Assembly: GCF_025486315.1 (NCBI RefSeq)
Contig: NZ_JAOOPY010000001.1
Location: forward strand, 62,001 to 126,000
DNA from: Variovorax sp. N23
GTDB taxonomy: Bacteria > Pseudomonadota > Gammaproteobacteria > Burkholderiales > Burkholderiaceae_C
Length of the DNA: 64,000 nucleotides
Direction: 5' to 3'
Shown: in pieces, positions 25,879 through 37,800 of the stretch
Position numbering within the stretch: the first letter of the stretch is position 1
How the letters are laid out: the number at the start of each line of letters is the position of its first letter
Program-made: the position numbers and the translations under genes
Notes under the pieces: generated by a model
Told to the model about the DNA's origin: nothing
Seen by the model: the letters and a program-made list of their open reading frames with translations, nothing else
The model's database searches: none

Positions 25879-26934
25879 ATGTCACTTGCTTCCCACTTCC
25901 ACGCGCGTTGGCTCGCGCTCGGCCTCACGGCGGTGCTGGCCACTGGCTGTGCCACCTCCACGGCGCCCGTCGCCGCCGTCGCCCCTGTCGCCACCGCCGC
26001 ACCGATCCGCGTCAAGGTGTTCGTTGCCGCCATGTTCGAGATCGGCCAGAACACCGGCGACCGCGCCGGCGAGTTCCAGCACTGGTACGAGCGCTACTGG
26101 AAGGGCGCCACGCCCATCACCGTGCCCGGCGCGCTGCAGCCGGTGTACTGCAACGCCGACGGCGTGTGCGGCGCCGTGCTCGGCATGGGCAAGGTGAATT
26201 CGTCCTCGTCGATGCAGGCGATCCTGCTGAACCCGGCGTTCGACTTCTCGCAGGCCTACTACGTGATCTCCGGCGTGGCCGGCACGCCGCCGCAGCGCGG
26301 CACCATCGGCGAGGTGAACTGGGCGACCTGGCTGGTCGACTACGACCTGGGCCACCGCTGGGCGCCGGAGGAGAACAAGGCCGGCGAGCCGACCTTCATG
26401 CCGCGCAAGGGCTACGAGGCGTACCGCCGCTTCCAGCTCAACCCGGCGCTGGTGGGATGGGCCATGAAGCTCTCGGCCGACACGCCGCTGAAGGATTCCG
26501 ACAGTGCCCGCAAATACCGCCTGCGCTACCCCGACGCGGCGGCGCGCCGCGCGCCCTTCGTCGGTACCGGCACGCACATGACGGGCGACACCTTCTTCCA
26601 CGGCCCCGGCATGTCGAAGCAGGCGCAGTACATCGCCAAGCTCTACGGTGCCGACGACTACGTCATCACCGAGATGGAAGCTGCCGCGATCACGCTGGTG
26701 ATCAAGCGCACGCACGGCACCGATCGGGTGATGAGCCTGCGCGGCGCGGTCAACTTCGACCAGGGCAACCCGAACGAAAGCACGCTGGCGCACCTGGACC
26801 CCGCACCGGGCGAGACGGCCGGCGGCTTTGCCGAGACGGTGGACAACATCGCCCTGGTCGGCACCCGGGTGGTCGACCATATCGTCGGCAACTGGCCGCA
26901 GTGGCAGGGCGGCGTGCCTGCGCTGCCGCGCTGA
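25879..26934 (+). CDS. Purine nucleoside permease (NUP) family protein, probable lipoprotein
   Basis: 351 residues. The N-terminus has a hydrophobic stretch ending LATGC, a possible lipobox with C24, then an Ala/Pro linker. The mature part matches the NUP family (VKVFVAAMFEIGQNTGDRAGEFQHWYERYW, FVGTGTHMTGDTFFHG, ITEMEAAAI). Its fold resembles nucleoside phosphorylases, so a periplasmic nucleoside-binding or -cleaving protein is plausible despite the permease name, which came from yeast transport work. There are no transmembrane helices. Stands alone between the receiver pair and the convergent DUF2459 gene. Confidence 0.82.
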   Translation: MSLASHFHARWLALGLTAVLATGCATSTAPVAAVAPVATAAPIRVKVFVAAMFEIGQNTGDRAGEFQHWYERYWKGATPITVPGALQPVYCNADGVCGAVLGMGKVNSSSSMQAILLNPAFDFSQAYYVISGVAGTPPQRGTIGEVNWATWLVDYDLGHRWAPEENKAGEPTFMPRKGYEAYRRFQLNPALVGWAMKLSADTPLKDSDSARKYRLRYPDAAARRAPFVGTGTHMTGDTFFHGPGMSKQAQYIAKLYGADDYVITEMEAAAITLVIKRTHGTDRVMSLRGAVNFDQGNPNESTLAHLDPAPGETAGGFAETVDNIALVGTRVVDHIVGNWPQWQGGVPALPR

Positions 26935-26935
26935 A

Positions 26936-27619
26936 TCACTCCGCGGGCTGGGCCGGCCGCAACTGGCCGACCACGTTGAAGTCGAAGGGCGTCCAGCGGC
27001 TCACCGGGACGCCCGCGCGGCGCAGGCCGCGGCCGGTCCAGGTGTTGCAGGTCTCGAAGAGGTGGTAGCTGCCCGCGGCCTCGTAGAAGGCATCGTCCGG
27101 CCCGTAGCCGGCGCCGGGCAGGGCGACGGCCCGGCCGCCCGGCAGGCTGTCGCGCACATGGGCCACCAATTCAAGGTACTGCCGTTGCGACAGCGGCATC
27201 GCGTAGGCGCCCTGGCGCAGTTGCGCGCGGGTGAGCCAGGTCACGTGCAGCAGCGATGCGTTGGCGCCGAACAGGGCCCCGACGGCGCGGCGCAGCGTGA
27301 GATCGGCCCAGGTGGGGGTGTGCAGGTAGAAGTCGCGGTCGCCCCAGCCGATGGCGACGAATTCGGCGTCGGGCGGTGGCGCCTTCGCGTCGCGCGGGGC
27401 GAACAGCGCGCGCCAGTCGATGGCCGCGCTGCGCACGGGGAAGACCAGGTCGGTGTGCACGCCGTTGCTCAGGACGTAGGCCTCGATGCGCACCGGCTCG
27501 GCCGGTGCCCGGGCGTTCGCGGGCCACAGCATCAGCGCGGCGGCGACGCCGACATACGAGCCCGCCAGCGCAACCAGCGCGAGCCATGCGCCTGCGATCC
27601 AGCAAAGACCACGGCGCAC
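26936..27619 (-). CDS. DUF2459 / TIGR02117 family protein
   Basis: 227 residues from GTG at 27619; a TTG at 27631 overlapping the dinB stop (TTGA) is an alternative and would couple the two. One N-terminal hydrophobic helix (CWIAGAWLALVALAGSYVG) suggests export or anchoring. Conserved family segments include VLSNGVHTDLVFPV, AIGWGDRDFYLHTPTW and the late FETCNTWTGRGLRRAGVP, with a Cys and several His that could form a peptidase-like centre. Function unknown; the family was first noticed near urease genes. It stops 2 bases from the convergent NUP gene. Confidence 0.78.
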   Translation of the reverse strand: MRRGLCWIAGAWLALVALAGSYVGVAAALMLWPANARAPAEPVRIEAYVLSNGVHTDLVFPVRSAAIDWRALFAPRDAKAPPPDAEFVAIGWGDRDFYLHTPTWADLTLRRAVGALFGANASLLHVTWLTRAQLRQGAYAMPLSQRQYLELVAHVRDSLPGGRAVALPGAGYGPDDAFYEAAGSYHLFETCNTWTGRGLRRAGVPVSRWTPFDFNVVGQLRPAQPAE

Positions 27620-27627
27620 CCGGTGCC

Positions 27628-28869
27628 TCAAAACAGCGACGCCGTCAGCGCTGCCGCGTCGGACGGCGTGCGGGCGCGCGGCGCGCTCGTCGCCGGTGCC
27701 GTGGCCTCCGGGCTGTCGGCCCGCACCAGCGCGCCCACGCGCACGCCGATCAACCGCAGCGGGCGCTCCAGCGGCACGCGCTTCAAGCACTGGCCGGCCG
27801 TCTGGCGGATGGTCTTGCCGTCGGCGGTGAAGCGGTCGATGGTCTGGTCGCGCGTCGCGATCTTGAAGTCGTCGTAGCGCAGCTTGATGCCGATGGTCTT
27901 GCCGACGTAGCCCTTGCGCTGCAGGTCTTCGGCCACCTTCTCGCACAGGTGCGTGAAGATGGTGCCCAGTTCGGCGCGGTCGCGCACCGCGTGCAGGTCG
28001 CGGTCGAAGGTGGTCTCGCGGCTCATCGACACCGGCTCGCTCTCGGTCACCACCGGCCGGTCGTCGCGGCCCCACGACACCTCGTGCATCCAGGCGCCGG
28101 TCGCCTTGCCGAAGTTCGCGATCAGCCAGTCGCGGTCTTGCGCGGCGATGTCCCCCACGGTGCGCAGCCCGAAGCGCTCGAGCTTGGCGTCGGCCTTGGG
28201 GCCGATGCCGTTGACCTTGCGCGCCGGCAGCGGCCAGATGCGCGTCTGCAGGTCGCCCTCGTACACGATCGAGATGCCGTTGGGCTTGTCGAACTCGCTC
28301 GCCATCTTGGCGATGAGCTTGTTGGGCGCCACGCCGATGGAGCAGGTGAGCCCGGTCGCGTCGAAGATCGATTTCTGGATGAGCCGCGCCAGCACGCGGC
28401 CGCCTTCGCGCTGGCCGCCGGGCACCTCGGTGAAGTCGATGTAGACCTCGTCCACGCCCCGGTCCTGCATGACCGGCGCGATGTCCAGGATGATCTGCTT
28501 GAACTGCCGCGAATAGCTGCGGTACTGGTCGAAGTCCACCGGCAGGATGATGGCCTGCGGGCACAGCTTGGCGGCCTTCATCAGCCCCATCGCCGAGCCG
28601 ACGCCGAACTGCCGCGCCGGGTAGGTGGCGGTGGTGATCACGCCGCGGCCGGTGTAGTCCTTCAGCCGCGGGAAGGCGTCCACCGGAATGTCGGCCAGCG
28701 TGCGGCCTTCGGGCAGGTCGCGGATGGCTTCGTCGACCTTGCGCCGGCCGCCGCCGATGACCACCGGCAGGCCCTTGAGCTGGGGGTAGCGCAGCAGTTC
28801 GACGGAGGCATAGAAAGCATCCATGTCGAGGTGGGCGATGCGGCGCACGGGAGGGGCGGAAGCGGTCAC
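27628..28869 (-). CDS. dinB: DNA polymerase IV
   Basis: 413 residues from GTG at 28869; the frame extends upstream but the conserved start (HLDMDAFYASVE) lies 12 codons in, so GTG is chosen. Y-family catalytic residues are D15 in the first motif and D140-E141 (GVDEVYIDF). The thumb motif NGIGPKADAKLERFG and the little-finger domain follow. The C-terminal 40 residues are Ala/Pro-rich. It performs error-prone lesion bypass. I looked for a CTGT-N8-ACAG LexA site in the 180-base divergent gap to dctA and saw none. Confidence 0.95.
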   Translation of the reverse strand: MTASAPPVRRIAHLDMDAFYASVELLRYPQLKGLPVVIGGGRRKVDEAIRDLPEGRTLADIPVDAFPRLKDYTGRGVITTATYPARQFGVGSAMGLMKAAKLCPQAIILPVDFDQYRSYSRQFKQIILDIAPVMQDRGVDEVYIDFTEVPGGQREGGRVLARLIQKSIFDATGLTCSIGVAPNKLIAKMASEFDKPNGISIVYEGDLQTRIWPLPARKVNGIGPKADAKLERFGLRTVGDIAAQDRDWLIANFGKATGAWMHEVSWGRDDRPVVTESEPVSMSRETTFDRDLHAVRDRAELGTIFTHLCEKVAEDLQRKGYVGKTIGIKLRYDDFKIATRDQTIDRFTADGKTIRQTAGQCLKRVPLERPLRLIGVRVGALVRADSPEATAPATSAPRARTPSDAAALTASLF

Positions 28870-29049
28870 GCCGCGATTTTCGCTCGGCGATGGCTTTGCG
28901 GCGCGCCGTTCCGGTCCAGGGTCGCCGACCGGAGGGTGACGACATACGTACTCCCACTTACATCGATGTCGCCCCATCGCATCGAGACGGCGTTAGCATG
29001 CGCCCCGCGCCTTCGCCGTCACCCCTAAAACAACTCGTAGGCAGAGACC

Positions 29050-30408
<1,359 letters not shown>

Positions 30409-30414
30409 GCCTGT

Positions 30415-30430
30415 CGCCGGGATACCGGCG
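30415..30430 (+). terminator. Hairpin after dctA
   Basis: CGCCGG, loop GATA, CCGGCG: perfect 6-bp stem with a four-base loop, seven bases after the dctA stop. No T-run follows. Confidence 0.4.
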
Positions 30431-30484
30431 CGGTCAATGCAAGCCAGATGCCAGGGCACCCGCGGAACTGGCTCTGCCAGGCCG

Positions 30485-30543
30485 CTGGGTGCGCCCCCTC
30501 GAGGGGGAGGCGGCGACACGCAGTGCGCCGCTTCGGGGGTGAG
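30485..30543. repeat. Intergenic palindromic repeat-like element
   Basis: Contains the 14-base perfect palindrome CCCCCTCGAGGGGG (30494-30507), then a GGCGGCGACACGCAGTGCGCC segment broken into GC-rich inverted halves, ending GCTTCGGGGGTGAGC. From memory, similar CCCCCTCGAGGGGG-plus-GGCGGCGACACG segments recur between genes in Comamonadaceae genomes, so this is probably one copy of a dispersed element. Only one copy occurs in this window. It lies between two convergent transporter genes and may also serve as a two-way terminator. Confidence 0.5.
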
Positions 30544-30551
30544 CTTTGTTT

Positions 30552-31877
30552 CTAGTGGTCGTGGTGCAGGTAGCTGGCCTGCCTGGGCAGCCGCCAGCTC
30601 ACCGCGAAGGCGATGACCATCATTACCGTCACGTACCAGTAGAAGGCCGACTCGTGGCCGAGTGACTTCAGGCCCAGCGCCACGTACTCGGCCGAACCGC
30701 CGAAGATCGCATTGGCCACCGCGTAGGCCAGGCCCACGCCCAGCGCACGCACTTCGGGCGGGAACATCTCGGCCTTCACGATGCCGCTGATCGAGGTGTA
30801 GAAGCTCACGATGGCCAGCGCGAGGATGATCAGCAGGAAGGCGACGACAGGGTTCGTCACGTGCTGCAGGCCGGTGAGGATCGGCACCGTCGCCAGCGCG
30901 CCCAGTGCGCCGAACAGCAGCATGTTGTTGCGGCGGCCGATGCGGTCCGACAGCGCGCCGAACACCGGCTGCATGCACATGTAGACGAACAGCGCGGCCG
31001 TCATGATGTAGCTGGTCGTCTTGATCGGCAGGTGCACCGTGTTCACCAGGTACTTCTGCATGTAGGTGGTGAAGGTGTAGAAGATCAGCGAACCGCCGGC
31101 GGTGTAGCCCAGCACCGTGAAGAAGGCCGCCTTGTGGTGCCTGAAGAGCCCGGCCATGCTGCCGGCTTCCTTGTTGGCGCGGGCTTCGGCCGTCTGCGTC
31201 TCGTGCAGCGTGCGGCGCAGCAGGAGCGCGACGACCGCAGCGACCGCGCCGATCGCGAAGGGAATGCGCCAGCCCCAGGCCTTGAGCTCCGCCTCGGACA
31301 GGAACTGCTCCATCACCACGATCACCAGCACCGCGAGCAGCTGGCCGCCGATCAGCGTGACGTACTGGAAGGACGAGAAGAAGCCGCGCTGGCCGCGCAG
31401 CGCGACCTCGCTCATGTAGGTGGCCGTGGTGCCGTATTCGCCGCCGACCGACAGCCCCTGGAACAGGCGGCACACCAGCAGCAGGAAGGGCGCCCACGCG
31501 CCGATCTGCGCGTAGGTCGGCAGGCAGGCGATGACCAGCGAGCCGCCGCACATCATGGCCACCGAGATCAGCAGCGAGGTCTTGCGGCCCATGCGGTCGG
31601 CGATGCGGCCGAACAGCCAGCCGCCGATGGGGCGCATGAGGAAGCCCGCGGCGAACACGCCGGCGGTGTTCAGCAATTGCGCGGTCGGATCGGACTTGGG
31701 GAAGAACGCAGGCGCGAAGTAGAGCGCCGAGAAGGCATAGACATAGAAGTCGAACCACTCGACCAGATTGCCGGACGAGGCCGCCATGATGGCGAAGATG
31801 CGATGGCGCTTTTCTTCGGCGGTGTAGGCGCGGGGCGCGCCCAGTGCGCCCGATACGGGAGGAGCAGTGACGGACAT
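30552..31877 (-). CDS. MFS metabolite:proton symporter, alpha-ketoglutarate permease-like
   Basis: 441 residues from ATG at 31877. Twelve-helix MFS protein of the metabolite:H+ symporter group, with [21 protein letters not shown] at the first helix, [14 protein letters not shown] in the loop 2-3 signature and a second copy [14 protein letters not shown]. Closest in character to KgtP (432 residues), which imports alpha-ketoglutarate. A different carboxylate cannot be excluded. Pairing with dctA makes a role in citric-acid-cycle acid uptake likely. Confidence 0.82.
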   Translation of the reverse strand: MSVTAPPVSGALGAPRAYTAEEKRHRIFAIMAASSGNLVEWFDFYVYAFSALYFAPAFFPKSDPTAQLLNTAGVFAAGFLMRPIGGWLFGRIADRMGRKTSLLISVAMMCGGSLVIACLPTYAQIGAWAPFLLLVCRLFQGLSVGGEYGTTATYMSEVALRGQRGFFSSFQYVTLIGGQLLAVLVIVVMEQFLSEAELKAWGWRIPFAIGAVAAVVALLLRRTLHETQTAEARANKEAGSMAGLFRHHKAAFFTVLGYTAGGSLIFYTFTTYMQKYLVNTVHLPIKTTSYIMTAALFVYMCMQPVFGALSDRIGRRNNMLLFGALGALATVPILTGLQHVTNPVVAFLLIILALAIVSFYTSISGIVKAEMFPPEVRALGVGLAYAVANAIFGGSAEYVALGLKSLGHESAFYWYVTVMMVIAFAVSWRLPRQASYLHHDH

Positions 31878-31982
31878 GGAAAACGCCTTGTTATGTGGAT
31901 CTTGGCGTTCGCCATTCTGCTGTGCCGTGCCGCTCCCTGTTGTCGGCCGAGAACGCATCCGACCCCGCAAAGGGGGTATCTC

Positions 31983-31998
31983 GCTACCGCCGGGTAGC
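31983..31998 (-). terminator. Hairpin after pbpC
   Basis: GCTACC, loop of four, GGTAGC, starting directly after the pbpC stop codon on the minus strand; a weaker CCCC...GGGG inverted repeat follows about 10 bases later. No clear T-run. Confidence 0.4.
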
Positions 31999-34233
31999 TC
32001 AGGGGCGGCGTGCGACGGGCGCCCGCACGCCGGCGCCGCGCACCTCGATGCGCACCCGGTCGAGCACCTCGCCGCGGGCGTCGACCAGCTCGACCCCATG
32101 GCGGCCCGGCCAGGGCATCCATTGCGCCTGGTTGCCGCGCGCGAACGCCTTGCCGTCGATGCGCCACTGCAGGCCCTGGCCCTGTGCCTCGAAGCGCACG
32201 CGCTGGCGGTTGGGCGGGATGTCGGGGTCGATCGCGATGATCGATCCGTCGGCCGGCGAGGTGATGCGGCTGCCCGCGTCCGCCGCCGCGACATCGGGTG
32301 CGAACAGGCGCTGCTCGGTGCCGGCGAGGAACCATTCGCTGCGCGGTGCTTCGAGGTCATGGCCGAAACGCACCGGCACCTGCACCACGCCGGGCGGTGG
32401 CGCTGGCGCGCGGCTCGGCTCGCGCGCATGCAGGAAGCCCATCACCTCGGCCCACACCGGCGCGGCGCCGCTGGTGCCGCTCACGTCCCACATCGGCGCG
32501 CCGCCCGCATTGCCGACCCACACGCCGACCGTGTAGCGCTGCGACCAGCCGACGGCCCAGTTGTCGCGCATGTCCTTGCTGGTGCCGGTCTTCACCGCCG
32601 TCCAGAAACGGGTGCCGAGCACGCTGTCGACGCCGAAGGTGCGGGTGCGTGCGTTGGCGTCTGACAGGATGTCGCCGACGATGAAGGCGGCGCGCGGGTC
32701 GACGGCCGGCGGCGTGCGTGGCGCGGGTGTTGCGGGTGGTGCGGCGGCCGCCGGGAGCATGCGCGTCTCGCCGAAGCGCCCGCCGTTGGCCAGCGTGCGG
32801 TAGGCATTGGTCAGCGCCAGCAGCGACACCTCGGCGCTGCCGAGCGCCAGGCTGTAGCCGTAGTAGCCGCCGCTCTCGCGCAGCGGCAGCCCGGCCGCCT
32901 GCAGCTGGCGCGCGAAGGATTCGGGCGAGACCATCACCAGCGTGCGCACCGCCGGCACGTTGAGCGACGCGGCCAGCGCGGTGCGCACCGAGACCAGCCC
33001 CTTGAACTGGCGGTCGTAGTTCTGCGGGATGTAGAGACCGCCGGCCGTGGCGATCTGCGCCGAGGAATCGTCGATCAGCGACGCGGCGGTCAGCCGCCGC
33101 TCGGCGATGGCCTGCGCATAGAGCAGCGGCTTGAGCGTGGAGCCGGGCTGGCGCTGCGCGAGCACGGCATCGACCTCGCCGGCCCGGCTGAGCGCGCCCG
33201 ACGAGCCGACCCACGCGAGCACCTCGCCGCTGGCGTTGTCGAGCACCACCAGCGCAGCGTCTTCGACGTTGCGACCGTGCAGTTCGCGCAGATGGCGCTG
33301 CAAGGTGTTCACGGCGAAGCGCTGCAGCGGCGCGCGCAGCGTGGTGCGGAGCGTGTCGTCCGCGGAGTTCGTGGCGTTTCGGCCGGAGGTCGTCGCAGCA
33401 TCGCGGCGCAACTGCAGCGCACGGCGCGCGGCATGCGGCGCGATGCCTTCGCTCGCCTCGAAGGCGCGGCGCTGCAGGGCCGCGCTCGCGAACATGTCGA
33501 CGGCATCGCAGTCGATGCGGCGGCGCTCGGCGTCGGTCGCTTCCATCGCCTTCATCACCTCGCAGGCGCGCTGCGCGACGAGGGCGGGCTTGGCGTTCGG
33601 CGCGCGCACCAGCGAGGCGGCCACGGCCGCCTCGCGCGCATCGAGCCCGTGCGGCGCCTTGCCGAAGAGCGTGCGCGACAGCGCGTCGATGCCGACGATC
33701 TCGCCGCGGAAGGGCACGGTGTTGAGGTAGGCCTCGAGGATCTGGTCCTTGCGCCATTGACCTTCGAGCTGCGCGGCGGCCACCGTCTGGCCGAGCTTCT
33801 GCGTCAGGCTGCGGCCACCGCTGCCGCGCCGCAGCTCGTCGTCGAGCAGGCCGGCCAGCTGCATCGTGATGGTCGACGCGCCGCGCGTGCGCGTGTTCCA
33901 GAGGTTGCCCCAGGCCGCGGCCGAGACGGCGCGCCAGTCCACGCCGCTGTGTTCGTAGAAGCGCCGGTCTTCGCTGAGCACCATGGCCGTCCGCAGGGCG
34001 GGCGACACGTCGGTCAGCGCGACCCATTGCCCGCGGCGCACGGTGGCGTCCGTGCGCACGCGTTGCAGCAGCGCGCCGTCGCGGTCGAGCACTGCGGTGT
34101 CGGAGGGGCGGAATTCGCGCCGCACCGCGTCGAAGGCGGGCAGCGCACAGGCCGGCCCTGCACATGCAGCCGCGATGCCCAGCACGAGCAGCGGCCGGCG
34201 CAGGGTGGGGCAGCAGAGGGAGAGAAGGTGCAT
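31999..34233 (-). CDS. pbpC: Penicillin-binding protein 1C
   Basis: 744 residues from ATG at 34233. A signal/anchor helix ([16 protein letters not shown]) comes first. The glycosyltransferase domain has the catalytic E88 ([12 protein letters not shown]) and [11 protein letters not shown]. The transpeptidase-like domain has S365-x-x-K368 (GSTLK), SLN and K548-TGT. The C-terminal ~100 residues are the penicillin-binding protein 1C module (BiPBP_C). It polymerises peptidoglycan strands in the periplasm. In many proteobacteria pbpC sits beside an alpha-2-macroglobulin gene, as here, although two small genes lie between. Confidence 0.95.
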   Translation of the reverse strand: MHLLSLCCPTLRRPLLVLGIAAACAGPACALPAFDAVRREFRPSDTAVLDRDGALLQRVRTDATVRRGQWVALTDVSPALRTAMVLSEDRRFYEHSGVDWRAVSAAAWGNLWNTRTRGASTITMQLAGLLDDELRRGSGGRSLTQKLGQTVAAAQLEGQWRKDQILEAYLNTVPFRGEIVGIDALSRTLFGKAPHGLDAREAAVAASLVRAPNAKPALVAQRACEVMKAMEATDAERRRIDCDAVDMFASAALQRRAFEASEGIAPHAARRALQLRRDAATTSGRNATNSADDTLRTTLRAPLQRFAVNTLQRHLRELHGRNVEDAALVVLDNASGEVLAWVGSSGALSRAGEVDAVLAQRQPGSTLKPLLYAQAIAERRLTAASLIDDSSAQIATAGGLYIPQNYDRQFKGLVSVRTALAASLNVPAVRTLVMVSPESFARQLQAAGLPLRESGGYYGYSLALGSAEVSLLALTNAYRTLANGGRFGETRMLPAAAAPPATPAPRTPPAVDPRAAFIVGDILSDANARTRTFGVDSVLGTRFWTAVKTGTSKDMRDNWAVGWSQRYTVGVWVGNAGGAPMWDVSGTSGAAPVWAEVMGFLHAREPSRAPAPPPGVVQVPVRFGHDLEAPRSEWFLAGTEQRLFAPDVAAADAGSRITSPADGSIIAIDPDIPPNRQRVRFEAQGQGLQWRIDGKAFARGNQAQWMPWPGRHGVELVDARGEVLDRVRIEVRGAGVRAPVARRP

Positions 34234-34368
34234 GGCGTGCAAGACGGGCAACGGGCCTACTTTAAGTCGCGCGGGCGGGCCGACGCATGCGGTCTCGCAC
34301 CGCACCGACCATGCGGTTCGGAACAGGCTCGAACCCTCGGGCCTGCCGAAAAACTGGAGGACATCACC

Positions 34369-34581
34369 ATGAAATCACTTCTCGTCGTGCTTGCTGCGAC
34401 CGCCACCCTGGCGGGTTGCGTCGTCCCACCACCCTACGACAACCGCCCGCCGCCGCCGGGCCCGGGCGTGCGGGGCGACCGCGACCGCGACGGCGTGCCC
34501 AACCGCTACGACCGCGACCGCGATGGCGACGGCGTGCCGAATCGCTACGACAGCCGCCCCGGCGATCCGCGCCGCAACTGA
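34369..34581 (+). CDS. Small lipoprotein with Asp-rich DGVPNRYD repeats
   Basis: 70 residues, ATG at 34369 with GGAGG upstream. A clean lipoprotein signal (LAGC, C17) is followed by a Pro-rich stretch. The mature tail holds two copies of a D-R-D-x-D-G-V-P-N-R-Y-D unit, the second with one DG insertion. The DxDxDGVxNxxD spacing resembles the calcium-binding thrombospondin type-3/OmpA-linker repeat. A metal-binding outer-membrane or periplasmic lipoprotein is suggested; function unknown. It lies on the opposite strand between pbpC and the DUF2164 gene. Confidence 0.72.
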   Translation: MKSLLVVLAATATLAGCVVPPPYDNRPPPPGPGVRGDRDRDGVPNRYDRDRDGDGVPNRYDSRPGDPRRN

Positions 34582-34589
34582 CCGCGGCG

Positions 34590-34868
34590 TCAGCGCCGCG
34601 GCTTCGGCTGCTTGTCGTACTTGCGCCAGTAGTCGAACTCTTCCTCGTGCACCTCGATGTCGAGTTCGGCAACACGGCCCTGCATGCGTTCCTGCGCGTC
34701 AGCCACGCCGCGGTTGTAGAGCGTCGGGCCGATCTCTTCGAGGAAGAAGCCCAGCAGCGCGCCCGCTGCGATGTTGCCGATCTTCTGGTCGTCCATGTGC
34801 TCGCGGAAGTAGCGTTCGATGGACGCGATGGCCTGCTGACGGACTTCGCGGGGCAGTTCGATCGTCAT
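34590..34868 (-). CDS. DUF2164 family protein
   Basis: 92 residues with AGGAG just upstream of ATG at 34868. The sequence (ELPREVRQQAIASIERYFREHMDD, then IGNIAAGALLGFFLEEIGPTLYNRGVADAQ) matches the DUF2164 family of small cytosolic proteins of unknown function. It starts 22 bases after the A2M stop on the same strand, so it is likely cotranscribed. Confidence 0.85.
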   Translation of the reverse strand: MTIELPREVRQQAIASIERYFREHMDDQKIGNIAAGALLGFFLEEIGPTLYNRGVADAQERMQGRVAELDIEVHEEEFDYWRKYDKQPKPRR

Positions 34869-34890
34869 GAGGGACTCCTGTGGACGGCGC

Positions 34891-37800
34891 TCAGCGCCCC
34901 GCCTCGACCTTCACCCGCGCATTCGGCACCTCGCCGAACATCTCGGGCGCGTACATCGCCTCGACACGGCTCGGCGGCAGCGTGAAGTCGCCGACGTTGT
35001 TGAGGCGCACCGTGTACTCCATCTTCACCACGCCCTTGGGCAGGTACTCGTAGTAGCTGCGGAAGGACTCGAAGCTGCGCTCCTCGAAGGCCGGCCAGCC
35101 GGCACCGCTCTTCTTCTCGCCCTGCGTCGCGATCTGCGAATCGCGGCCCAGGCCGCTGCCGAGAATCGTCGCACCACCCGGGATCGGGTCGGTGATCGCC
35201 ACCCAGGTCATGTCGGTGCTGGCGTTGACTTCGAGCGTGACGCGCAGCACGTCGCCGCGCGTGTACTTGCCCGCGGTCGCCTGCTCGACCGGCGTGATCG
35301 TCTTCTTGATCGCGTAGCCGGCCGCGAACGGCGCCTTCAGCTGGATGGCCGCCACGGACTGCAGCGTGAGCCAGGGCTTGCCGGCGCCCTCGTGCGTGAC
35401 GGTCAGCGTTTCCTTCTGCGGCTGGCCCCAGGGCAGGAACATCGTGTTGTTGCGCAGGTTGCCCGGCGAGGCCGGTGCACCGAACCAGGTCGTCTGGTTG
35501 GGCGCGCCGGCAGCGTCGCTGGTCTTCACGCGCTCGACGCGGCTCCAGTCGACGCTCTGCGTGCGCGCGGCCGAATCGGCGTTGCCGACGGGTGGCGCGC
35601 GCAGCACCGAGGTCGTGGTGCCGGCCACCGGCACGCTCTCGAACACCTTTGAGAACTTGTCCAGCGCCAACCCGCCCCACAGGTTGGCGGTGGTCGTGTG
35701 CCAGGCGCCGTTCTGTTGACGGCCGATGAAGCCGTTGGCGAGTTTGCCGATGTCGTCCTTCCAGGCCGGGTCGTCCATCACGGCCAGTAGCAGGCGCGCG
35801 GTGTTCACGTCGCCGTTGGTCATCAGCCACCACCAGTAGTCATCCCGCTCGGTGCTGAAGAGCACCTTCGTGCCCTGGTAGCTCAGCCGCGCCTTCAGCA
35901 CGTTGCTGGCTTCGTCCAGGCGTTGCTGGCGCTGCGGCACGTCGTTCACCCGCTTGAGGATCTGCATCCAGTCGATGACTGCGCTGGTGGGCCACTGGTT
36001 GGGTGCGATGGTGATGCTCGCGACCATGCTGCCGCGTGCCTTGCCGTAGCGCGACAGCGCTTCGAGGGCGGCCAGCTTGCGCACGTCCAGGTCCTTGCGC
36101 GGGCTCCAGAACTCGCGCTGGATGCGGCCTTCGACGAAGGCGATCAGGCCCTGTTCCATCGGTGCGCGCGCATCGTCGGGCAGCGCGAAGGCCGGGTCGA
36201 TGGCGGCGGCTTCGTTCGTCGCCGCCAGCAGGTACGACGTGAGGATGTCGCTGCCACGGTTCGACTCACCGTCGCGCGGCGGGAAGTAGCTCGCGAGCCC
36301 GTCGCTGTCGAGGTAGCTCGGCAGCTGCGCCACCACGCCTTGCCACAGCTTGCCGTCGCGCAGGCCGATCGACTTGCTGGTCTTCTGTTCCAGGCAGGCG
36401 AAGGGGTAGTTGGCGAACCAGTCGCGCACGCCCGGCATGCCTTCGGCCAGCCTGGGCTGCAGCGACATCTTCAGGCCACCTCGGCCGGGGAGGGCGTCGG
36501 CCGGCGGGGCGACGTCGAGCGTGAAGCTGCCGTCGACCTGCACCAGCGTGGCCTGCTGCACCGTGAGCGGCACGGCCGGCACGATGCGCTGGCGCACCTT
36601 GAGCGCGTCGCGCGCGCCGCTGACGGTGTCCTTCGCCTCGATCTCCCACAGGATGGCTTCGGCGCGCGTCTGCGCAAGCTGCGCCGGCGCCGTCACGTTC
36701 CACGCCAGTTCGCGCGATTCGCCGGCCGGGATGTCGATGGTCTGCGTCTCGAGCGTGAGCAGCGTCGCGCGCGGCGACGCCTCCACCTTCATCGCCTTCT
36801 GCGTCGTGTTGCGCAGCGTGATCTGCGCGCGGAACTGGTCGTCCTCGCGCACCAGCGGCGGCAGGCCGCTGATGATCTGCAGGTCCTGCGTCGCCTGGAT
36901 GCTCGCCTGGCCCGTGCCGAACAGGCCGGTGCCCATGTCGGCCACCGCGACGATCTTGAAGGTCGTCAATGCGTCGTTGAGCGGGACCGTCACCACGGCC
37001 TGGCCGTTGGCGTCGAGCACGATCGATGGGTTCCACAGCAGCAGCGTCTCGAGCAGCTCGCGGGTCTGGCCCTTGCCGCCGCCGCCGCCCGCGGGCACGG
37101 CCTTCTTGCCGTAGTGCCGGCGCCCGACAATCTCCATCTGCGCGGTGGAGGTGCTCACGCCCCAGCTGCGCCGCTGCAGCATGGCTTCGAGCAGGTTCCA
37201 GCTGTCGTTGGGCATCAGCTCGAGCAAGGCCTGGTCGACCGCCGCCAGCGCCACCTCGGCGCCCGCCGCCGGCTTGCCGTCGGGCAGCTTGCCTGTGATG
37301 GTGATCTGCGCCTTGCCGCGCACCGGGTAGCTCGGCTTGTCGCTCGTCACCTTCACGTCGATGCGGTGCGCCGACGTGCCCACGCGGATTTCGGCCAGGC
37401 CGAAGCGGTAGGCCGGCTTGCTCAGGTCGACCAGCGCGGTCGGCGCGACGTATTCCTTGCCCTCGACCCAGAAGGCGGTCCACCATTCGCGCGGTGCCTT
37501 GAAGCCCCAGGTGAAGAAGCTGTACCAGGGCACCTCGCGCAGGCGCCCGCGCAGCGCCAGCACGCTGACGTAGGCGTTCGGGCCCCACTCGGGCTTGACC
37601 TCCAGGCTCACGGTCGGGTCCTGGCCGTTGAGCTGCACCACGTGCGTCTCGATCACGCCCTCGCGCTCCACCGACACGAGCGCGGTCGAGAAGCGGAAGG
37701 GACTGCGCACCTGGAACTTGGCGACCTCGCCGGGCTGGTAGTTCTTCTTCTCCGGCAGCACGTCGATGCGGTCGTGGTCTTCGCCGCCGAACCACAGCTC

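Noticed and set aside
28870..29049. LexA (SOS) site for dinB or sigma-54 site for dctA
   Set aside because: Neither CTGT-N8-ACAG nor a GG-N10-GC core in a convincing context was found in the 180-base gap.
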